A DNA stretch of 64,000 nucleotides from Aureimonas altamirensis (GCF_001463885.1 NZ_BBWQ01000011.1:124001-188000), one strand, 5' to 3'. Positions 1-9,082 are shown, counted from the stretch's first letter. Notes: generated by a model from the letters alone, not told the origin. Numbers and translations: made by a program.

Positions 1-437
1 TGCGCCATGGCGCGCTGCTCTGCGGTGACCCGCTGGTTGCAATAGGCGCCGGTGATGCCCCGGCCGATCATTGCGGGGGTGTTCGGCATGGCCCTGACGA
101 CAGGTCGCTCACCCAGAAGCCGCTCGATGGAGGAGACCGTCTTGCCCGCCGCCACCGAAACCACCGGCGTGTCGCCGGAAAGGGCCGGGCGCAGCGCCGG
201 CAGCGCCGCTTCCATGACCTGCGGCTTGACCGCCACCACGACGACATCGAAGCGTTCGGACGGAGCCTCCGTCACGTGCCGCGCGCCCTTATCGATCAAG
301 GGCTGCAATGGCGCCCCGGCATTCGGGTCCAGCACCGTCAGGCCCGCCGGCGCAAGTGCCCGATCGAGCCAGCCATGCGCCATCGCGGCGCCCATATTGC
401 CGCCGCCAACCAGAAGGACCCGCTTTGGAACCGTCAT
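1..437 (-). CDS. proC: Pyrroline-5-carboxylate reductase (partial, C-terminus off the left edge)
   Basis: Catalyses the NAD(P)H-dependent last step of proline synthesis in the cytoplasm. Only the first 145 or so residues are present. The N-terminus carries the dinucleotide motif VGGGNMG (residues 9-15) followed by MAHGWL. Further on are VVAVKPQVM and the segment VRAMPNTPAMIGRGITG, a hallmark of the family, near the edge. I chose the ATG at 437 because a GGAG lies 9 bases upstream; in-frame ATGs at 446 and 452 are possible. It follows the ybjN-like gene by about 50 bp on the same strand, a pairing common in Rhizobiales, so the two are probably cotranscribed. Confidence 0.93.
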   Translation of the reverse strand, partial: MTVPKRVLLVGGGNMGAAMAHGWLDRALAPAGLTVLDPNAGAPLQPLIDKGARHVTEAPSERFDVVVVAVKPQVMEAALPALRPALSGDTPVVSVAAGKTVSSIERLLGERPVVRAMPNTPAMIGRGITGAYCNQRVTAEQRAMA

Positions 438-486
438 ACCGCTCATCTCCATCACCCGGCTGTTGCCGGCATACGGATCATTGCCG

Positions 487-987
487 TCAGGCGTTGCCGA
501 CCGTTTCGAACAGGGCGTCCGCCAGGGCCTCGTCGGCCGGCTTGTTGGCCCAGACCACGAACTGGAAGGCCTGGAAGTATCGGTCGCAGCTATCCAGCGC
601 CAGAACCAGCATGCGCTCCACCTGCTGGCTGGTCGGGTCCGCACCGCCGCACAAAAGCTGCGCATGGCGGAACATGATGGCGCTTTCGGAATTCCACAGG
701 TCGAAATGACCGACGAGAAGTTTCTCGTTCACCTGCGCCAGAAGCCGGTGCATTTCGCACAGGCGCCGCTCCGGCACCTTCAACTCGAAGGCGCAGGCCA
801 GATGCAGGGCCTCGCAATCCTCGACCCATGAAAAGGAAACGGAGTAGTCGGCCCAGCGGCCGGTGACGCTCATCGCGATCTCGTCGTCGCACGGGCGTTC
901 GAAACTCCAGTCGCGATCGGAAGCGACCACCTCGATGACATCCACGGGGTGCGAGTGTCGCACGAATTCCAGTTCGCCAAAGCGCAT
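487..987 (-). CDS. YbjN domain-containing protein
   Basis: A 166-residue cytoplasmic protein of the YbjN family, whose fold resembles type III secretion chaperones; its biochemical role is not firmly known. Recognisable conserved stretches are SHPVDVIE near the N-terminus, DWSFER, SFSWVED, LHLACAF and FQAFQFVVW near the C-terminus. It lies directly upstream of proC on the same strand, the arrangement seen in many Rhizobiales. There is no signal peptide or membrane segment. The start ATG at 987 gives the N-terminus usual for the family. Family assignment is confident; function is not. Confidence 0.85.
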   Translation of the reverse strand: MRFGELEFVRHSHPVDVIEVVASDRDWSFERPCDDEIAMSVTGRWADYSVSFSWVEDCEALHLACAFELKVPERRLCEMHRLLAQVNEKLLVGHFDLWNSESAIMFRHAQLLCGGADPTSQQVERMLVLALDSCDRYFQAFQFVVWANKPADEALADALFETVGNA

Positions 988-1179
988 GATGAGCAGTCAT
1001 TCCCCTTTGGCGCGACAACGCGCCGGACACCGAATCAACCTTTAGAATCAGTGTATAGGGAGAGATTCCGGACGCCAGAGGGGTAACCGGTTTTTAACCC
1101 TTTCATGACAGGCGCACGCCCGCCCGAAGCGGGATGCGCCTGCGCCAAGCGACTCTGGCCCAAGCGCTTTTTGGCTTTT

Positions 1180-1203
1180 CCACCGGCGCTATAATGCCGG
1201 TGG
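1180..1203. other. Perfect 8-bp inverted repeat with a TATAAT loop, in the gap between ybjN and the UbiK-like gene
   Basis: CCACCGGC (1180-1187) pairs with GCCGGTGG (1196-1203) around the loop GCTATAAT. Neither strand has a T-run after the stem, so it is not a canonical intrinsic terminator. A second, imperfect hairpin (AGGCGCA...TGCGCCT, about 1110-1142) lies nearby. No gene is visible in the 257-bp gap 988-1244, which must hold the ybjN promoter and the end of the UbiK-like transcript. Confidence 0.45.
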
Positions 1204-1244
1204 ATAAACGCCGGGGCGGCTGTGGAAAACCTGTAGATCGCCGG

Positions 1245-1556
1245 TCAGAGCGTGGGCGCGGCCGGGCTGGAAGGCTCGTCGCCGGGCACGGCGGGCGACA
1301 CGCCGGCGCCCAGGCGCGCCTCCAGCGCAGCGATCCGGCGCTTCAACTCCTCGTTTTCCGTGCGCGCCCGCACGGCCATGTCGCGCGCGGCCTCGAACTC
1401 TTCGCGCTGGACGATCTCCAGCTGGTTCATGAGACGCTCCACCTGCGTCCGCACGATGGTTTCCACTTCGCGGCGCACGCCCTGTGCGGCGCCTGCGGTG
1501 TCGGTGAACACCTTGGCGAACTCGTCGAAAATTCGGTTCGGGCCGCTGTTCGTCAT
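1245..1556 (-). CDS. UbiK-family accessory factor (BMFP domain)
   Basis: A 103-residue protein of the BMFP/UbiK family. UbiK proteins form membrane-associated coiled coils that assist ubiquinone synthesis enzymes, and the related Brucella protein BMFP binds membranes. The N-terminus GPNRIFDEFAKVFTD is typical, and residues 40-85 (EREEFEAARD, ENEELKRRIAALEARL) form the expected C-terminal coiled coil. The tail is Pro/Ala-rich. I chose the ATG at 1556, which has GGAG 9 bases upstream; an ATG at 1571 in the same frame is less like the family. It is divergent from lgt across about 140 bp, the arrangement usual in Rhizobiales. Confidence 0.82.
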   Translation of the reverse strand: MTNSGPNRIFDEFAKVFTDTAGAAQGVRREVETIVRTQVERLMNQLEIVQREEFEAARDMAVRARTENEELKRRIAALEARLGAGVSPAVPGDEPSSPAAPTL

Positions 1557-1694
1557 CGTCGCTGTCTCCATCTAAGCCGGAAGTCTGAGGTAGGTGATGG
1601 CAGGCCCGTTGGCAATGGCGGCGGGCAATGCGCGCTTGACCGGGGGCCGTCGGCACGACACACCTGCCGCCAAGACCCATGCGACGGACCTGCC

Positions 1695-2537
1695 ATGAAC
1701 GCCCTGCCCTTTCTCAGCGTGCTGACCTATCCGCAGATCGACCCCGTGTTCCTGCAGGTGGGCCCGATTGCCCTGCGCTGGTACGGTCTTGCCTATGTGG
1801 CCGGCATCCTGTGCGGCTGGCTCTACGGCAGGGCGCTGGTTTCCAACCCCCGTCTGTGGCCGGGCGGACGCTCGCCGCTGACGCGCGAGGATATCGACGA
1901 TTTCATCGTCTGGATCACGATCGGCATCGTGGCCGGCGGACGCATCGGCCACATTCTTTTCTACGATTTCGCCCGCATCGCCGCCGACCCCATCTCGGCC
2001 CTGCGCATCTGGGAAGGGGGCATGTCTTTCCATGGCGGGCTGATCGGCGTCACCATAGCCATGATCATCTTCGCGCGCAGGCACAGCGTGCCGATATTCA
2101 GCCTGATCGACGTGGTCGCGGCATCGGTGCCCTTCGGCCTGTTCTTCGGACGGATCGCCAACTTCATCAACGGCGAATTGTGGGGCGCGCCGACCAGCGT
2201 TTCCTGGGCCATGGTCTTTCCGCATGCGGGGCCGGAGCCACGCCATCCGAGCCAGCTCTATGAAGCGCTTCTCGAAGGCGTTCTCATCTTCATCGTGCTG
2301 CGCATCATGACGCACCATTTCCACGCTCTGGGCCGGCCGCGCCTGGTCAGCGGGTCCTTCGTGCTGCTCTACGGCCTGGCGCGCATCTTCGTCGAATTCT
2401 TCCGCCTGCCGGACCCGCAGCTCGGCTACCTCCTGGGCACGGGCTGGCTCACCATGGGCATGGTGCTGTCGCTGCCGATGGTGCTGATCGGCCTTTGGGC
2501 CATCGCCACGGCGCGGGCCGCCGACCCAAGGCCATGA
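1695..2537 (+). CDS. lgt: Prolipoprotein diacylglyceryl transferase
   Basis: Inner-membrane enzyme that transfers diacylglyceryl from phosphatidylglycerol to the lipobox cysteine of prolipoproteins. The 280-residue product has the expected seven membrane segments and family motifs: LRWYGLAYV near residue 30, GGRIGHILFYD, GGMSFHGGLIG (the catalytic His region), FGRIANFINGELWG and RHPSQLYEALLEG. The frame is open further upstream, but the ATG at 1695 gives the normal N-terminus. The stop overlaps the start of midA (ATGA), so lgt, midA and pgeF are translationally linked. Confidence 0.97.
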   Translation: MNALPFLSVLTYPQIDPVFLQVGPIALRWYGLAYVAGILCGWLYGRALVSNPRLWPGGRSPLTREDIDDFIVWITIGIVAGGRIGHILFYDFARIAADPISALRIWEGGMSFHGGLIGVTIAMIIFARRHSVPIFSLIDVVAASVPFGLFFGRIANFINGELWGAPTSVSWAMVFPHAGPEPRHPSQLYEALLEGVLIFIVLRIMTHHFHALGRPRLVSGSFVLLYGLARIFVEFFRLPDPQLGYLLGTGWLTMGMVLSLPMVLIGLWAIATARAADPRP

Positions 2538-3619
2538 CGAAGCCGCTCCCGGAGCGCTTGGCAGAGCGCATCGCGGCGCGGGGTCCGCTGACGCTTGCCG
2601 AGTTCTGGAACGCGGCTCTCTTCGACCCCGTCGACGGTTACTACACGAGCCGCCGGCCGTTTGGCGCGGAGGGCGACTTCATCACCGCGCCCGATGTCAG
2701 CCAGATGTTCGGCGAGCTTGTCGGCGCATGGCTCGTGGCCGCCTGGCGCGCGCTCGGGAGCCCCTCCCCCTTCGCCCTTGCCGAAATCGGCCCGGGGCGC
2801 GGTACAATGATGGCCGACATCCTGCGCACCGTCCGGCAGCTCGACACCGGCTTTTCGCGGGCAGCCCAGGTGCACCTGATCGAAGTCAGTGATCGGTTGG
2901 CCGGCATCCAGCACGAGAGGCTGTCCGGGTTCGACCTGCCGCTGCGCCGTCACCGCAGCATCGCCGAACTGCCCGCCATGCCGCTGCTGGCGGTGGCCAA
3001 TGAATTGTTCGACGCCATCGCCATCCGCCAGTTCGTCCATGACGGCGTCGGCCTGCGCGAGCGGCTGGTGGCCACCGCGCCCGGAGGCGGCTTCTGCTTC
3101 GTGGAGGGGCCGGCAGGCCAGATCAGCATGCCCGCGCACCTGCCGCCGCCACGCGCCGGCGATATTCTGGAAGTGTCGCCGGACCGCCAGCGCCTGGCCG
3201 CCCATCTCGGGGCAATGCTGGCGCAGCGCGGCGGGGCGTTTCTGTGCTTCGACTACGGCCATGCGCGCAGTGGCTATGGCGATACGCTCCAGGCCATGCG
3301 CGGCCACGCCTTCGCCGACCCGCTGGCGCAGCCGGGGCTCCACGATATCACGTCGCATGTCGACTTCGCCGACCTTGCGCAAATCATGCGCCATGCGGGC
3401 GCCATCGTTTCACCCGTCGTGACGCAGGGGCAGTTCCTGCTGGCGCTCGGCCTTGCCGAACGTGCCGGGGCGCTTGGCGCGACGCGCGACGAGGCGGGGC
3501 GCGCCGACATCACCTCCCAGGCGCACCGGCTGGCCGGCACCGGCCCCGGCGAGATGGGAGACCTCTTCAAGGTCGTTGCCGCCGGTTCCGCGGCATTGCC
3601 GCTGCCGCCCTTCGATTGA
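2534..3619 (+). CDS. midA: Class I SAM-dependent methyltransferase, MidA/NDUFAF7 family
   Basis: The 361-residue protein belongs to the DUF185/MidA family, whose mitochondrial member NDUFAF7 methylates an arginine of complex I subunit NDUFS2. Visible features are GYYTSRRPFGAEGDFITAPDVSQMFGE... near residues 36-56 (start of the family block), the SAM motif LAEIGPGRGTMMADILR, VANELFDAIAIRQF and FDYGHARSGYGDTLQ near the C-terminus. The ATG at 2534 overlaps the lgt stop. A role in complex I assembly is inferred from the family only. Confidence 0.9.
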   Translation: MTKPLPERLAERIAARGPLTLAEFWNAALFDPVDGYYTSRRPFGAEGDFITAPDVSQMFGELVGAWLVAAWRALGSPSPFALAEIGPGRGTMMADILRTVRQLDTGFSRAAQVHLIEVSDRLAGIQHERLSGFDLPLRRHRSIAELPAMPLLAVANELFDAIAIRQFVHDGVGLRERLVATAPGGGFCFVEGPAGQISMPAHLPPPRAGDILEVSPDRQRLAAHLGAMLAQRGGAFLCFDYGHARSGYGDTLQAMRGHAFADPLAQPGLHDITSHVDFADLAQIMRHAGAIVSPVVTQGQFLLALGLAERAGALGATRDEAGRADITSQAHRLAGTGPGEMGDLFKVVAAGSAALPLPPFD

Positions 3620-3651
3620 CTTGCGCCTGCCGCTCAACCACCATCCGCGCC

Positions 3652-4467
3652 ATGAATGAAGCGAGTCTCGAAGCAGATCCCACGCTGACGCAGGACGATG
3701 TCGTCGGCGGTGCGCCGCTGGACGCATTAGCCCATGTGCGCCACGCATTCTTTACCCGACGCGGCGGCGTTTCGCGCGGCATCTATGAGGGGCTGAACGT
3801 CGGTATCGGCTCCGACGACGAGCCGGCCCATGTCGCCGCCAATCGCCGTGCCGCGATGCACTGGCTGGGCGCGGCCGGCGAAGGACCGGCAACACCCTGG
3901 CAGGTCCACTCGCCCGATGTCGCGGTGATCGACGCGCCCTTCGTGGGCACGCGCCCCAAGGCCGACGGCGTGGTTACGGCAAGGCCGGGCCTTGCCATCG
4001 GCGTCGTCACGGCCGATTGCGGCCCGGTTCTCTTCGCCGACAGGCAGGGACGCGCGGTAGGCGCGGCCCATGCCGGCTGGCGCGGCGCGCTGGGCGGCGT
4101 CCTGGAATCCACCATCGCGGCCATGGAAGGGCTCGGCGCGGCCCGGGGCGACATCGTTGCGGTTCTCGGCCCGTGCATCACGGCCCCGAACTACGAAGTG
4201 GGGGCCGCCATGATGGCGGAGTTCATCGAGGCCGACCCCGCCTTCGCGCGCTTCTTCGCGCCCGGAGTATCGCCTGAAAAGCGCCAGTTCGACTTGCCGG
4301 GCTTCATTCTTGCGACACTGGAACGCGCCGGGGTAGAAGGCCATTTCGTTGGCCGCTGCACCTATGGCGAGCCTGCCGCCTTCTACTCGTTCCGGCGCAC
4401 CACCCATCGGGGCGAGCCGGATTACGGGCGTCAATTGTCGGCTATCATGCTGAACGACAGCTTCTGA
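3652..4467 (+). CDS. pgeF: Purine nucleoside phosphorylase / polyphenol oxidase family protein (YfiH-like)
   Basis: A 271-residue member of the copper/zinc 'laccase domain' family (YfiH, LACC1), which phosphorolyses purine nucleosides and has been linked to peptidoglycan editing. The metal-site motifs are visible: FFTRRGGVS near the N-terminus, WQVHSPDV (His), TADCGPVLFAD (Cys), GAAHAGWRGALGG (His) and LGPCITAPNYEVG. It follows midA by 32 bp and precedes the M24 gene by 11 bp, so lgt-midA-pgeF-M24 is probably one operon, an order shared with many Rhizobiales. The ATG at 3652 was chosen because it gives the family-length protein. Confidence 0.93.
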   Translation: MNEASLEADPTLTQDDVVGGAPLDALAHVRHAFFTRRGGVSRGIYEGLNVGIGSDDEPAHVAANRRAAMHWLGAAGEGPATPWQVHSPDVAVIDAPFVGTRPKADGVVTARPGLAIGVVTADCGPVLFADRQGRAVGAAHAGWRGALGGVLESTIAAMEGLGAARGDIVAVLGPCITAPNYEVGAAMMAEFIEADPAFARFFAPGVSPEKRQFDLPGFILATLERAGVEGHFVGRCTYGEPAAFYSFRRTTHRGEPDYGRQLSAIMLNDSF

Positions 4468-4478
4468 GGAAAACCCCC

Positions 4479-5630
4479 ATGCTTCATTTCGCGCCCGACG
4501 AGTATGCCGCGCGGTTGAACCGGCTGATGGTGGAGATGGCCGAGCAGAAGCTCGACGCCATGCTGCTGTTTGCCCAGGATTCGATGTACTGGCTGACGGG
4601 GTACGACACGTTCGGGTTCTGCTTCTTCCAGTGCCTGATCGTGAAGGCCGATGGTGAGATGAAGCTGCTCACCCGTTCGGCAGACCTGCGCCAGGCGCAG
4701 GCGACATCCGTCATCAAGGATATCGTCCTCTGGCGCGACCGCGCCGGAGCCGATCCATCCATCGACCTGCGCGACCTGTGCGACGAAATGGGCCTTCTCG
4801 GCGCGAAGATCGGCGTCGAATGGGCGACGCACGGCCTGACCGCCGCCAATGGGCGGCTGGTGCAGGAGAAGCTCGGCTCCTTCGCCACCCTGCGCGATGC
4901 GTCCGACCTCGTGCCGGCGCTGCGCCTGATCAAGAGCCCGGCCGAGATCGTCCATGTCCGCGAGGCGGCACGGCTTGCCGACGATGCCTACGAGGCGATG
5001 CTGCCGCTGGTGAAGGAGGGAGCCGACGAAGGCGAGCTTCTTGCCGTCCTGCAGGGCGACATCCTGCGGCAGGGCGGAGACTATCCGGCCAACCCGTTTA
5101 TCATCGGGTCCGGTCCGGATGCGCTTTTGTGCCGCTACAAGGCGGGGCGTCGCAAGCTTTCCGCGCAGGACCAGCTTACGCTGGAGTGGGCCGGGGTCAA
5201 ATCGCAGTACCATTCGGCCCTGATGCGCACGCTGATCGTCGGCAGCCCGCTGATGCGGCACGAGGAATTGTTTGCCGCCGCGCACGAGGCGCTGCTGGCG
5301 GTGGAAGAGGTCATGCGGCCGGGCCAGACCTTCGGCGACGTCTTCGACGCCCATGCCCGCGTCATGGAAGAGCACAATCTGGTTCGCCATCGCCTGACGG
5401 CGTGCGGCTATTCGCTCGGCGCGCGCTTCGCGCCATCCTGGATGGACCCGCAGATGTTCTATGCCGGCAATCCGGAGCCGATCCAGCCGGACATGACGCT
5501 GTTCGCCCACATGATCATCATGGATTCCGATTCCGGCACCGCCATGTGCCTCGGCCGCACCTACCTCACCACCACCGGCGCGCCCGAGCCTCTCTCCCGC
5601 CTGCCGTTGGAAATGACGGTGGTTGGGTAA
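4479..5630 (+). CDS. M24 (pita-bread fold) family protein lacking the metal ligands, creatinase/ectoine-hydrolase-like
   Basis: A 383-residue cytoplasmic protein with the creatinase N-terminal domain (about 1-150) and an M24 catalytic domain (about 160-383). In metal-dependent M24 peptidases two Asp residues sit in the pattern DxG...YxxDxxRT. Here the same positions are E236 and A247 (LEWAGV, YHSALMRT). The usual GHGIG is replaced by GYSLGARFAPSW and the usual Glu ligands are missing. This pattern resembles creatinase and ectoine hydrolase (DoeA) rather than Xaa-Pro aminopeptidase. A hydrolase for a small amidine or amide is likelier than a peptidase; the substrate is unknown. Confidence 0.85.
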   Translation: MLHFAPDEYAARLNRLMVEMAEQKLDAMLLFAQDSMYWLTGYDTFGFCFFQCLIVKADGEMKLLTRSADLRQAQATSVIKDIVLWRDRAGADPSIDLRDLCDEMGLLGAKIGVEWATHGLTAANGRLVQEKLGSFATLRDASDLVPALRLIKSPAEIVHVREAARLADDAYEAMLPLVKEGADEGELLAVLQGDILRQGGDYPANPFIIGSGPDALLCRYKAGRRKLSAQDQLTLEWAGVKSQYHSALMRTLIVGSPLMRHEELFAAAHEALLAVEEVMRPGQTFGDVFDAHARVMEEHNLVRHRLTACGYSLGARFAPSWMDPQMFYAGNPEPIQPDMTLFAHMIIMDSDSGTAMCLGRTYLTTTGAPEPLSRLPLEMTVVG

Positions 5631-5668
5631 CCGACGCGCGTATGAGTGTCGGCGCCTCACGGAAATCC

Positions 5669-5696
5669 TTGAAACGACTCGCAAACGCGCTTAGAG
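5669..5696 (+). promoter_or_regulatory. Candidate promoter of prs
   Basis: TTGAAA (5669-5674) and TTAGAG (5691-5696) are separated by 16 bases, about 60 bp before the prs start, in the 126-bp gap between the M24 gene and prs. The -10 match is weak, so this is tentative. Confidence 0.35.
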
Positions 5697-5756
5697 CCAC
5701 CGCATCGGACGGCAAGGCCCGTTTGTTCCTTTTGATCGGTCGCGAGCGGGAACCGC

Positions 5757-6689
5757 ATGAAACTCTTCGTCGGCAATTCGAACCCGGTTCTTGCTGAGGC
5801 CATAGCGCGCTACCTCGAACTTTCCCTCGGCCGGGCAACGGTGCGCCGCTTCGCGGACCAGGAGATCTTCGTCGAAATCCAGGAGAATGTGCGCGGCGAG
5901 GATGTCTTCATCATCCAGTCCACGTCCTACCCGGCCAACGATCACCTGATGGAACTGCTCATCATGATCGACGCCATGCGCCGGGCCTCGGCCCGCCGCA
6001 TCACCGCCGTCCTGCCCTATTTCGGCTATGCACGGCAGGACCGGAAGGCCGGTGGCCGCACTCCGATCTCGGCCAAGCTCGTTGCCAATCTCATCACCGA
6101 GGCCGGCGCCGACCGCGTCATGACGCTGGACCTGCATGCCGGGCAGATCCAGGGCTTCTTCGATATCCCCACCGACAATCTCTTCGCAGTGCCCCTGATG
6201 GCCCGCGACATCAAGGAGCATCTCGACCTCGACAACGTCATGGTCGTCTCGCCCGATGTCGGCGGCGTGGTGCGCGCCCGCTCGCTGGCCAAGCGCCTCG
6301 ATGCCCTGCTGGCCATCGTGGACAAGCGCCGCGAGAAGCCGGGAGAATCCGAAGTCATGAACATCATCGGCGATGTCGACGGGCGGCACTGTATCCTCAT
6401 CGACGACATCATCGATTCCGGCGGCACCCTCTGCAACGCCGCCGATGCCTTGATGGCCCATGGCGCGAAAAGCGTGCGGGCCTACATCACCCACGGCGTC
6501 CTGTCGGGCGGGGCGGTACCGCGTATCGTCAATTCCAATCTGGAAGAGCTGGTGATCACCGATTCCATCCAGCCCAATTCGGCGATCCGCGATGCGCGCA
6601 ACATCCGCGTCGTGACCACCGCCAACCTGCTCGGCGAAGCCATCGCACGGACGGCTACGGAGCAATCGGTCTCCAGCCTCTTCGACTGA
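5757..6689 (+). CDS. prs: Ribose-phosphate pyrophosphokinase
   Basis: Makes PRPP from ribose-5-phosphate and ATP for nucleotide, His and Trp synthesis. The 310-residue length is normal for class I enzymes. Visible motifs are [15 protein letters not shown] near residue 33, [10 protein letters not shown] (ATP loop, about 88-97), [13 protein letters not shown] (123-135) and the PRPP-binding loop [13 protein letters not shown] (213-225). It has its own short upstream gap and is followed by a convergent GST gene, so it appears monocistronic. Confidence 0.98.
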   Translation: MKLFVGNSNPVLAEAIARYLELSLGRATVRRFADQEIFVEIQENVRGEDVFIIQSTSYPANDHLMELLIMIDAMRRASARRITAVLPYFGYARQDRKAGGRTPISAKLVANLITEAGADRVMTLDLHAGQIQGFFDIPTDNLFAVPLMARDIKEHLDLDNVMVVSPDVGGVVRARSLAKRLDALLAIVDKRREKPGESEVMNIIGDVDGRHCILIDDIIDSGGTLCNAADALMAHGAKSVRAYITHGVLSGGAVPRIVNSNLEELVITDSIQPNSAIRDARNIRVVTTANLLGEAIARTATEQSVSSLFD

Positions 6690-6707
6690 GGGGCAGGCCG
6701 GACTAGG

Positions 6708-7334
6708 TTACTCCTTCTTGGGCATCAGCGCATCGTCGATCGCAGCCGCCCGCCGACAGGCAGGCCGCTCGCTCAACCGTTTGGCATATGCCTCGAAGGC
6801 GGGCCGCTTCTCGATGGTGCCGAAGGCAAGGCCCCAGCCCAGATGGGCGCCGACATACAGGTCGGCGGCAGTGAACCGGCCATCGGCAAGGTAGTCGCCG
6901 GCCGACACCGCGGCCTCCAGCGCGTCCAGCGCATTGCCGTAGCTGCCGTAACCCAGCATGCGGCCCTGCTCCGCCGTGGACTGAAACCCGCAAGCCTTGT
7001 TGACGACTGCCTGCTCCAACGGCCCCGCCGTGAAGAAGAGCCAGCGGTAGTATGGCGCCCTCTCTCTGGAATCATGCGCCGGCGCGAGCCCGGCCTGGGG
7101 AAAGGCATCGGCAAGATAGGTGCAGATGGCCGCCACCTCGGTGACGACCACGCCGTCATGGCGGATCGCCGGCACCTTGCCCATCGGGTTGATGGCGCGA
7201 TAGGCAGAGCTTTTCATGCCGTCCGGACCGTAGCCGAGAATTTGCGTCTCGTACGGAACGCCCACCTCCTCCAGCATCCAGCGCGCAATCCGCCCGCGCG
7301 ACATCGGGTTGGTGTACAGGATGAGTTCCGCCAT
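6708..7334 (-). CDS. Glutathione S-transferase family protein
   Basis: A 208-residue thioredoxin-fold N-terminal domain (YTNPMSRGRIARWMLEEVG, then NPMGKVPAI and TEVAAICTYLAD) plus an all-helical C-terminal domain ending in AAIDDALMPKKE. The active-site Ser of the N-terminal helix (PMSRGR) suits a bacterial beta- or nu-like GST. Two adjacent ATGs exist; the second (7334) has GGAGG five bases upstream and was chosen. It is convergent with prs, 18 bp apart. The substrate cannot be told from sequence. Confidence 0.9.
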   Translation of the reverse strand: MAELILYTNPMSRGRIARWMLEEVGVPYETQILGYGPDGMKSSAYRAINPMGKVPAIRHDGVVVTEVAAICTYLADAFPQAGLAPAHDSRERAPYYRWLFFTAGPLEQAVVNKACGFQSTAEQGRMLGYGSYGNALDALEAAVSAGDYLADGRFTAADLYVGAHLGWGLAFGTIEKRPAFEAYAKRLSERPACRRAAAIDDALMPKKE

Positions 7335-7422
7335 CATCGCCTCCGCAGAATTTTGCAGGCCGGACGCTATCACGCGCGCCTATCGTCAGACAGTATCCGA
7401 GGCGGGAGGGCGTTCCCGCTTC

Positions 7423-7451
7423 TTGAATAATGGCGGGGGCTGGTCTATAGG
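7423..7451 (+). promoter_or_regulatory. Sigma-70-type promoter for the rplY-pth-ychF operon
   Basis: TTGAAT (7423-7428) and TATAGG (7446-7451) are spaced exactly 17 bases. Transcription from here would give a leader of about 150 nt before rplY. I see no coding frame with family resemblance in the 273-bp gap 7338-7610. Confidence 0.6.
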
Positions 7452-7610
7452 CACCTCCATCCGCGCAGACACCCTTGGAGGCAGCGCGGAGTGAAGCGAC
7501 CATGGGTCGCGGCGCGGCTGCAAGGCTGCCCGTTGGCCGTGTGGCGCTTTTCGTCGTTCCTTGCATGGTGCACCGGAACGGCTTCTCCGATTTAAAGCAA
7601 GGACTTACCC

Positions 7611-8252
7611 ATGAGCGAGAGCTACACGGTCAAGGCCGAAGCGCGCGAGAAGGTCGGCAAGGGGGCCGCCAGAAATCTCCGTCGCAACGGCAAAGTGCCA
7701 GCAGTCATCTATGGCGACAAGCAGGAGCCCCTGCCGATCGCCATCGACTACAAGGAAACCTTCCTGCGCCTCCATTCGGGCGGCTTCCTGACCACGGTTG
7801 CCACCATCGAGGTCGGCGGCCAGCAGATCCGCGTCCTGCCGAAGGACTACCAGCTCGATGTCGTCAAGGACACGCTGGTGCATGTGGACTTCCTGCGCGT
7901 TTCCGCCAAGTCCGTCGTCACCGTGCGCGTGCCCGTGCACTTCGAGAACGAAGACGAAGCGCCCGGCATCAAGGCGAAGAACGGCGTTCTCAACATCGCC
8001 GAGCATGACGTCAACGTGCAGGCCCCTGCCGAAGGCATTCCGGATTCCTTCACCGTCGACCTGACGGGCCTGGACATCGGCGACTCCGTCCACGCTTCGC
8101 AGCTCAAGCTGCCGAAAGGCGTGACGCTGGTCGACGACAGCGATTTCGTGATCGCGTCCATCGTCGCGCCGCAGGCCGAGATCGAGGATGACGTCGAAGC
8201 CGACGCCTCCGAGGCCGCGGCCGACGCCGAAGACGAGACCAAGGAAGACTGA
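7611..8252 (+). CDS. rplY: 50S ribosomal protein L25 / general stress protein Ctc
   Basis: The long (Ctc-type) L25 that binds 5S rRNA. The N-terminal domain has [27 protein letters not shown] (about 9-35), and the C-terminal TL5-type domain contains [16 protein letters not shown] and the [20 protein letters not shown] segment. The last 25 residues form the acidic Ala/Glu/Asp tail usual in alphaproteobacteria. It heads an rplY-pth-ychF operon with an upstream promoter at 7423-7451. Confidence 0.97.
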   Translation: MSESYTVKAEAREKVGKGAARNLRRNGKVPAVIYGDKQEPLPIAIDYKETFLRLHSGGFLTTVATIEVGGQQIRVLPKDYQLDVVKDTLVHVDFLRVSAKSVVTVRVPVHFENEDEAPGIKAKNGVLNIAEHDVNVQAPAEGIPDSFTVDLTGLDIGDSVHASQLKLPKGVTLVDDSDFVIASIVAPQAEIEDDVEADASEAAADAEDETKED

Positions 8253-8259
8253 TCCATCG

Positions 8260-8275
8260 GCCCCTGCAGGGGCCA
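8260..8275 (+). other. 16-bp perfect palindrome between rplY and pth
   Basis: GGCCCCTGCAGGGGCC begins 7 bp after the rplY stop. As RNA it forms a short GC hairpin with no following T-run, so it is more likely an mRNA-stability or processing structure than a terminator. Confidence 0.5.
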
Positions 8276-8305
8276 CAGGATCGACCATCGAGGGGGCCGG
8301 GCTTC

Positions 8306-9028
8306 ATGCTGCTGATCGCAGGTCTGGGGAATCCCGGCCCCCGCTATGCCGGAAACCGACACAATATCGGCTTCATGGCAGTGGACGAAATCCATCGCGA
8401 TCCGTCCTTTTCGCCCTGGTCGCAGAAGTTCAAGGGCGAAATCTCGGAGGGTCGCATCGGGGCCGAGAAGGTGCTGCTGCTCAAACCGCAGACCTTCATG
8501 AACGCCTCGGGCGAAAGCGTCGCCGCCGCTGCCGCCTTCTACAAGATCGAACCCGCATCCATCATCGTGCTGCACGACGAGCTCGACCTGCCGCCCGGCA
8601 AGGTGCGGGTGAAGACAGGCGGCGGGCATGGTGGCCACAACGGATTGCGGAGCATCGACGCCCATCTCGGCCGTGAATACCGGCGTGTGCGCCTGGGCAT
8701 CGGCCATCCGGGCGCCAAGGAACTCGTGTCGCCATACGTGCTCGGCGACTTCGCCAAGGTCGACCAGGAATGGCTACGCCCGCTTCTGGAAGACGTGGCA
8801 CGCAATGTGGGCCTTCTCGCATCCGGCGACGATGCAGGCTTCATGAACCGCCTGTCCGGCGCCGGCGCAAAGCCGAAGGACAAGCCCTCGGTGGGCGCGG
8901 TGGCTGAGCCGAAGGCAAAGCAGAAGGGTGCCAGCCATATTCGGCAGGCGCGGGGCGCCGCCCCGCAGCGTATTCCGACAAGCGGCCCGATGGCCGACAT
9001 GCTGAAGCGGATTTTCGGCAAGGATTGA
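8306..9028 (+). CDS. pth: Peptidyl-tRNA hydrolase
   Basis: Releases peptides from prematurely dissociated peptidyl-tRNAs. The conserved [17 protein letters not shown] block at the N-terminus carries N10 and the catalytic H19, with [16 protein letters not shown] and [30 protein letters not shown] following. At 240 residues it is longer than the E. coli enzyme because of a Lys/Ala/Pro-rich C-terminal extension of about 45 residues, common in rhizobial homologues. It lies between rplY and ychF on the same strand. Confidence 0.97.
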   Translation: MLLIAGLGNPGPRYAGNRHNIGFMAVDEIHRDPSFSPWSQKFKGEISEGRIGAEKVLLLKPQTFMNASGESVAAAAAFYKIEPASIIVLHDELDLPPGKVRVKTGGGHGGHNGLRSIDAHLGREYRRVRLGIGHPGAKELVSPYVLGDFAKVDQEWLRPLLEDVARNVGLLASGDDAGFMNRLSGAGAKPKDKPSVGAVAEPKAKQKGASHIRQARGAAPQRIPTSGPMADMLKRIFGKD

Positions 9029-9082
9029 ACAGTCAGGGCCCCTACCCGGCCGCTCGGCGGGGCCATCGGATGAGAGTGCATC

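Noticed and set aside
1134-1694. N-terminal extension of the lgt frame
   Set aside because: The frame is open back to 1134, but that part is antisense to the UbiK-like gene and lacks any Lgt features; the ATG at 1695 gives the normal protein.
5691-6665. 324-codon frame antisense to prs
   Set aside because: Runs opposite a textbook prs gene; composition is that of a shadow frame.
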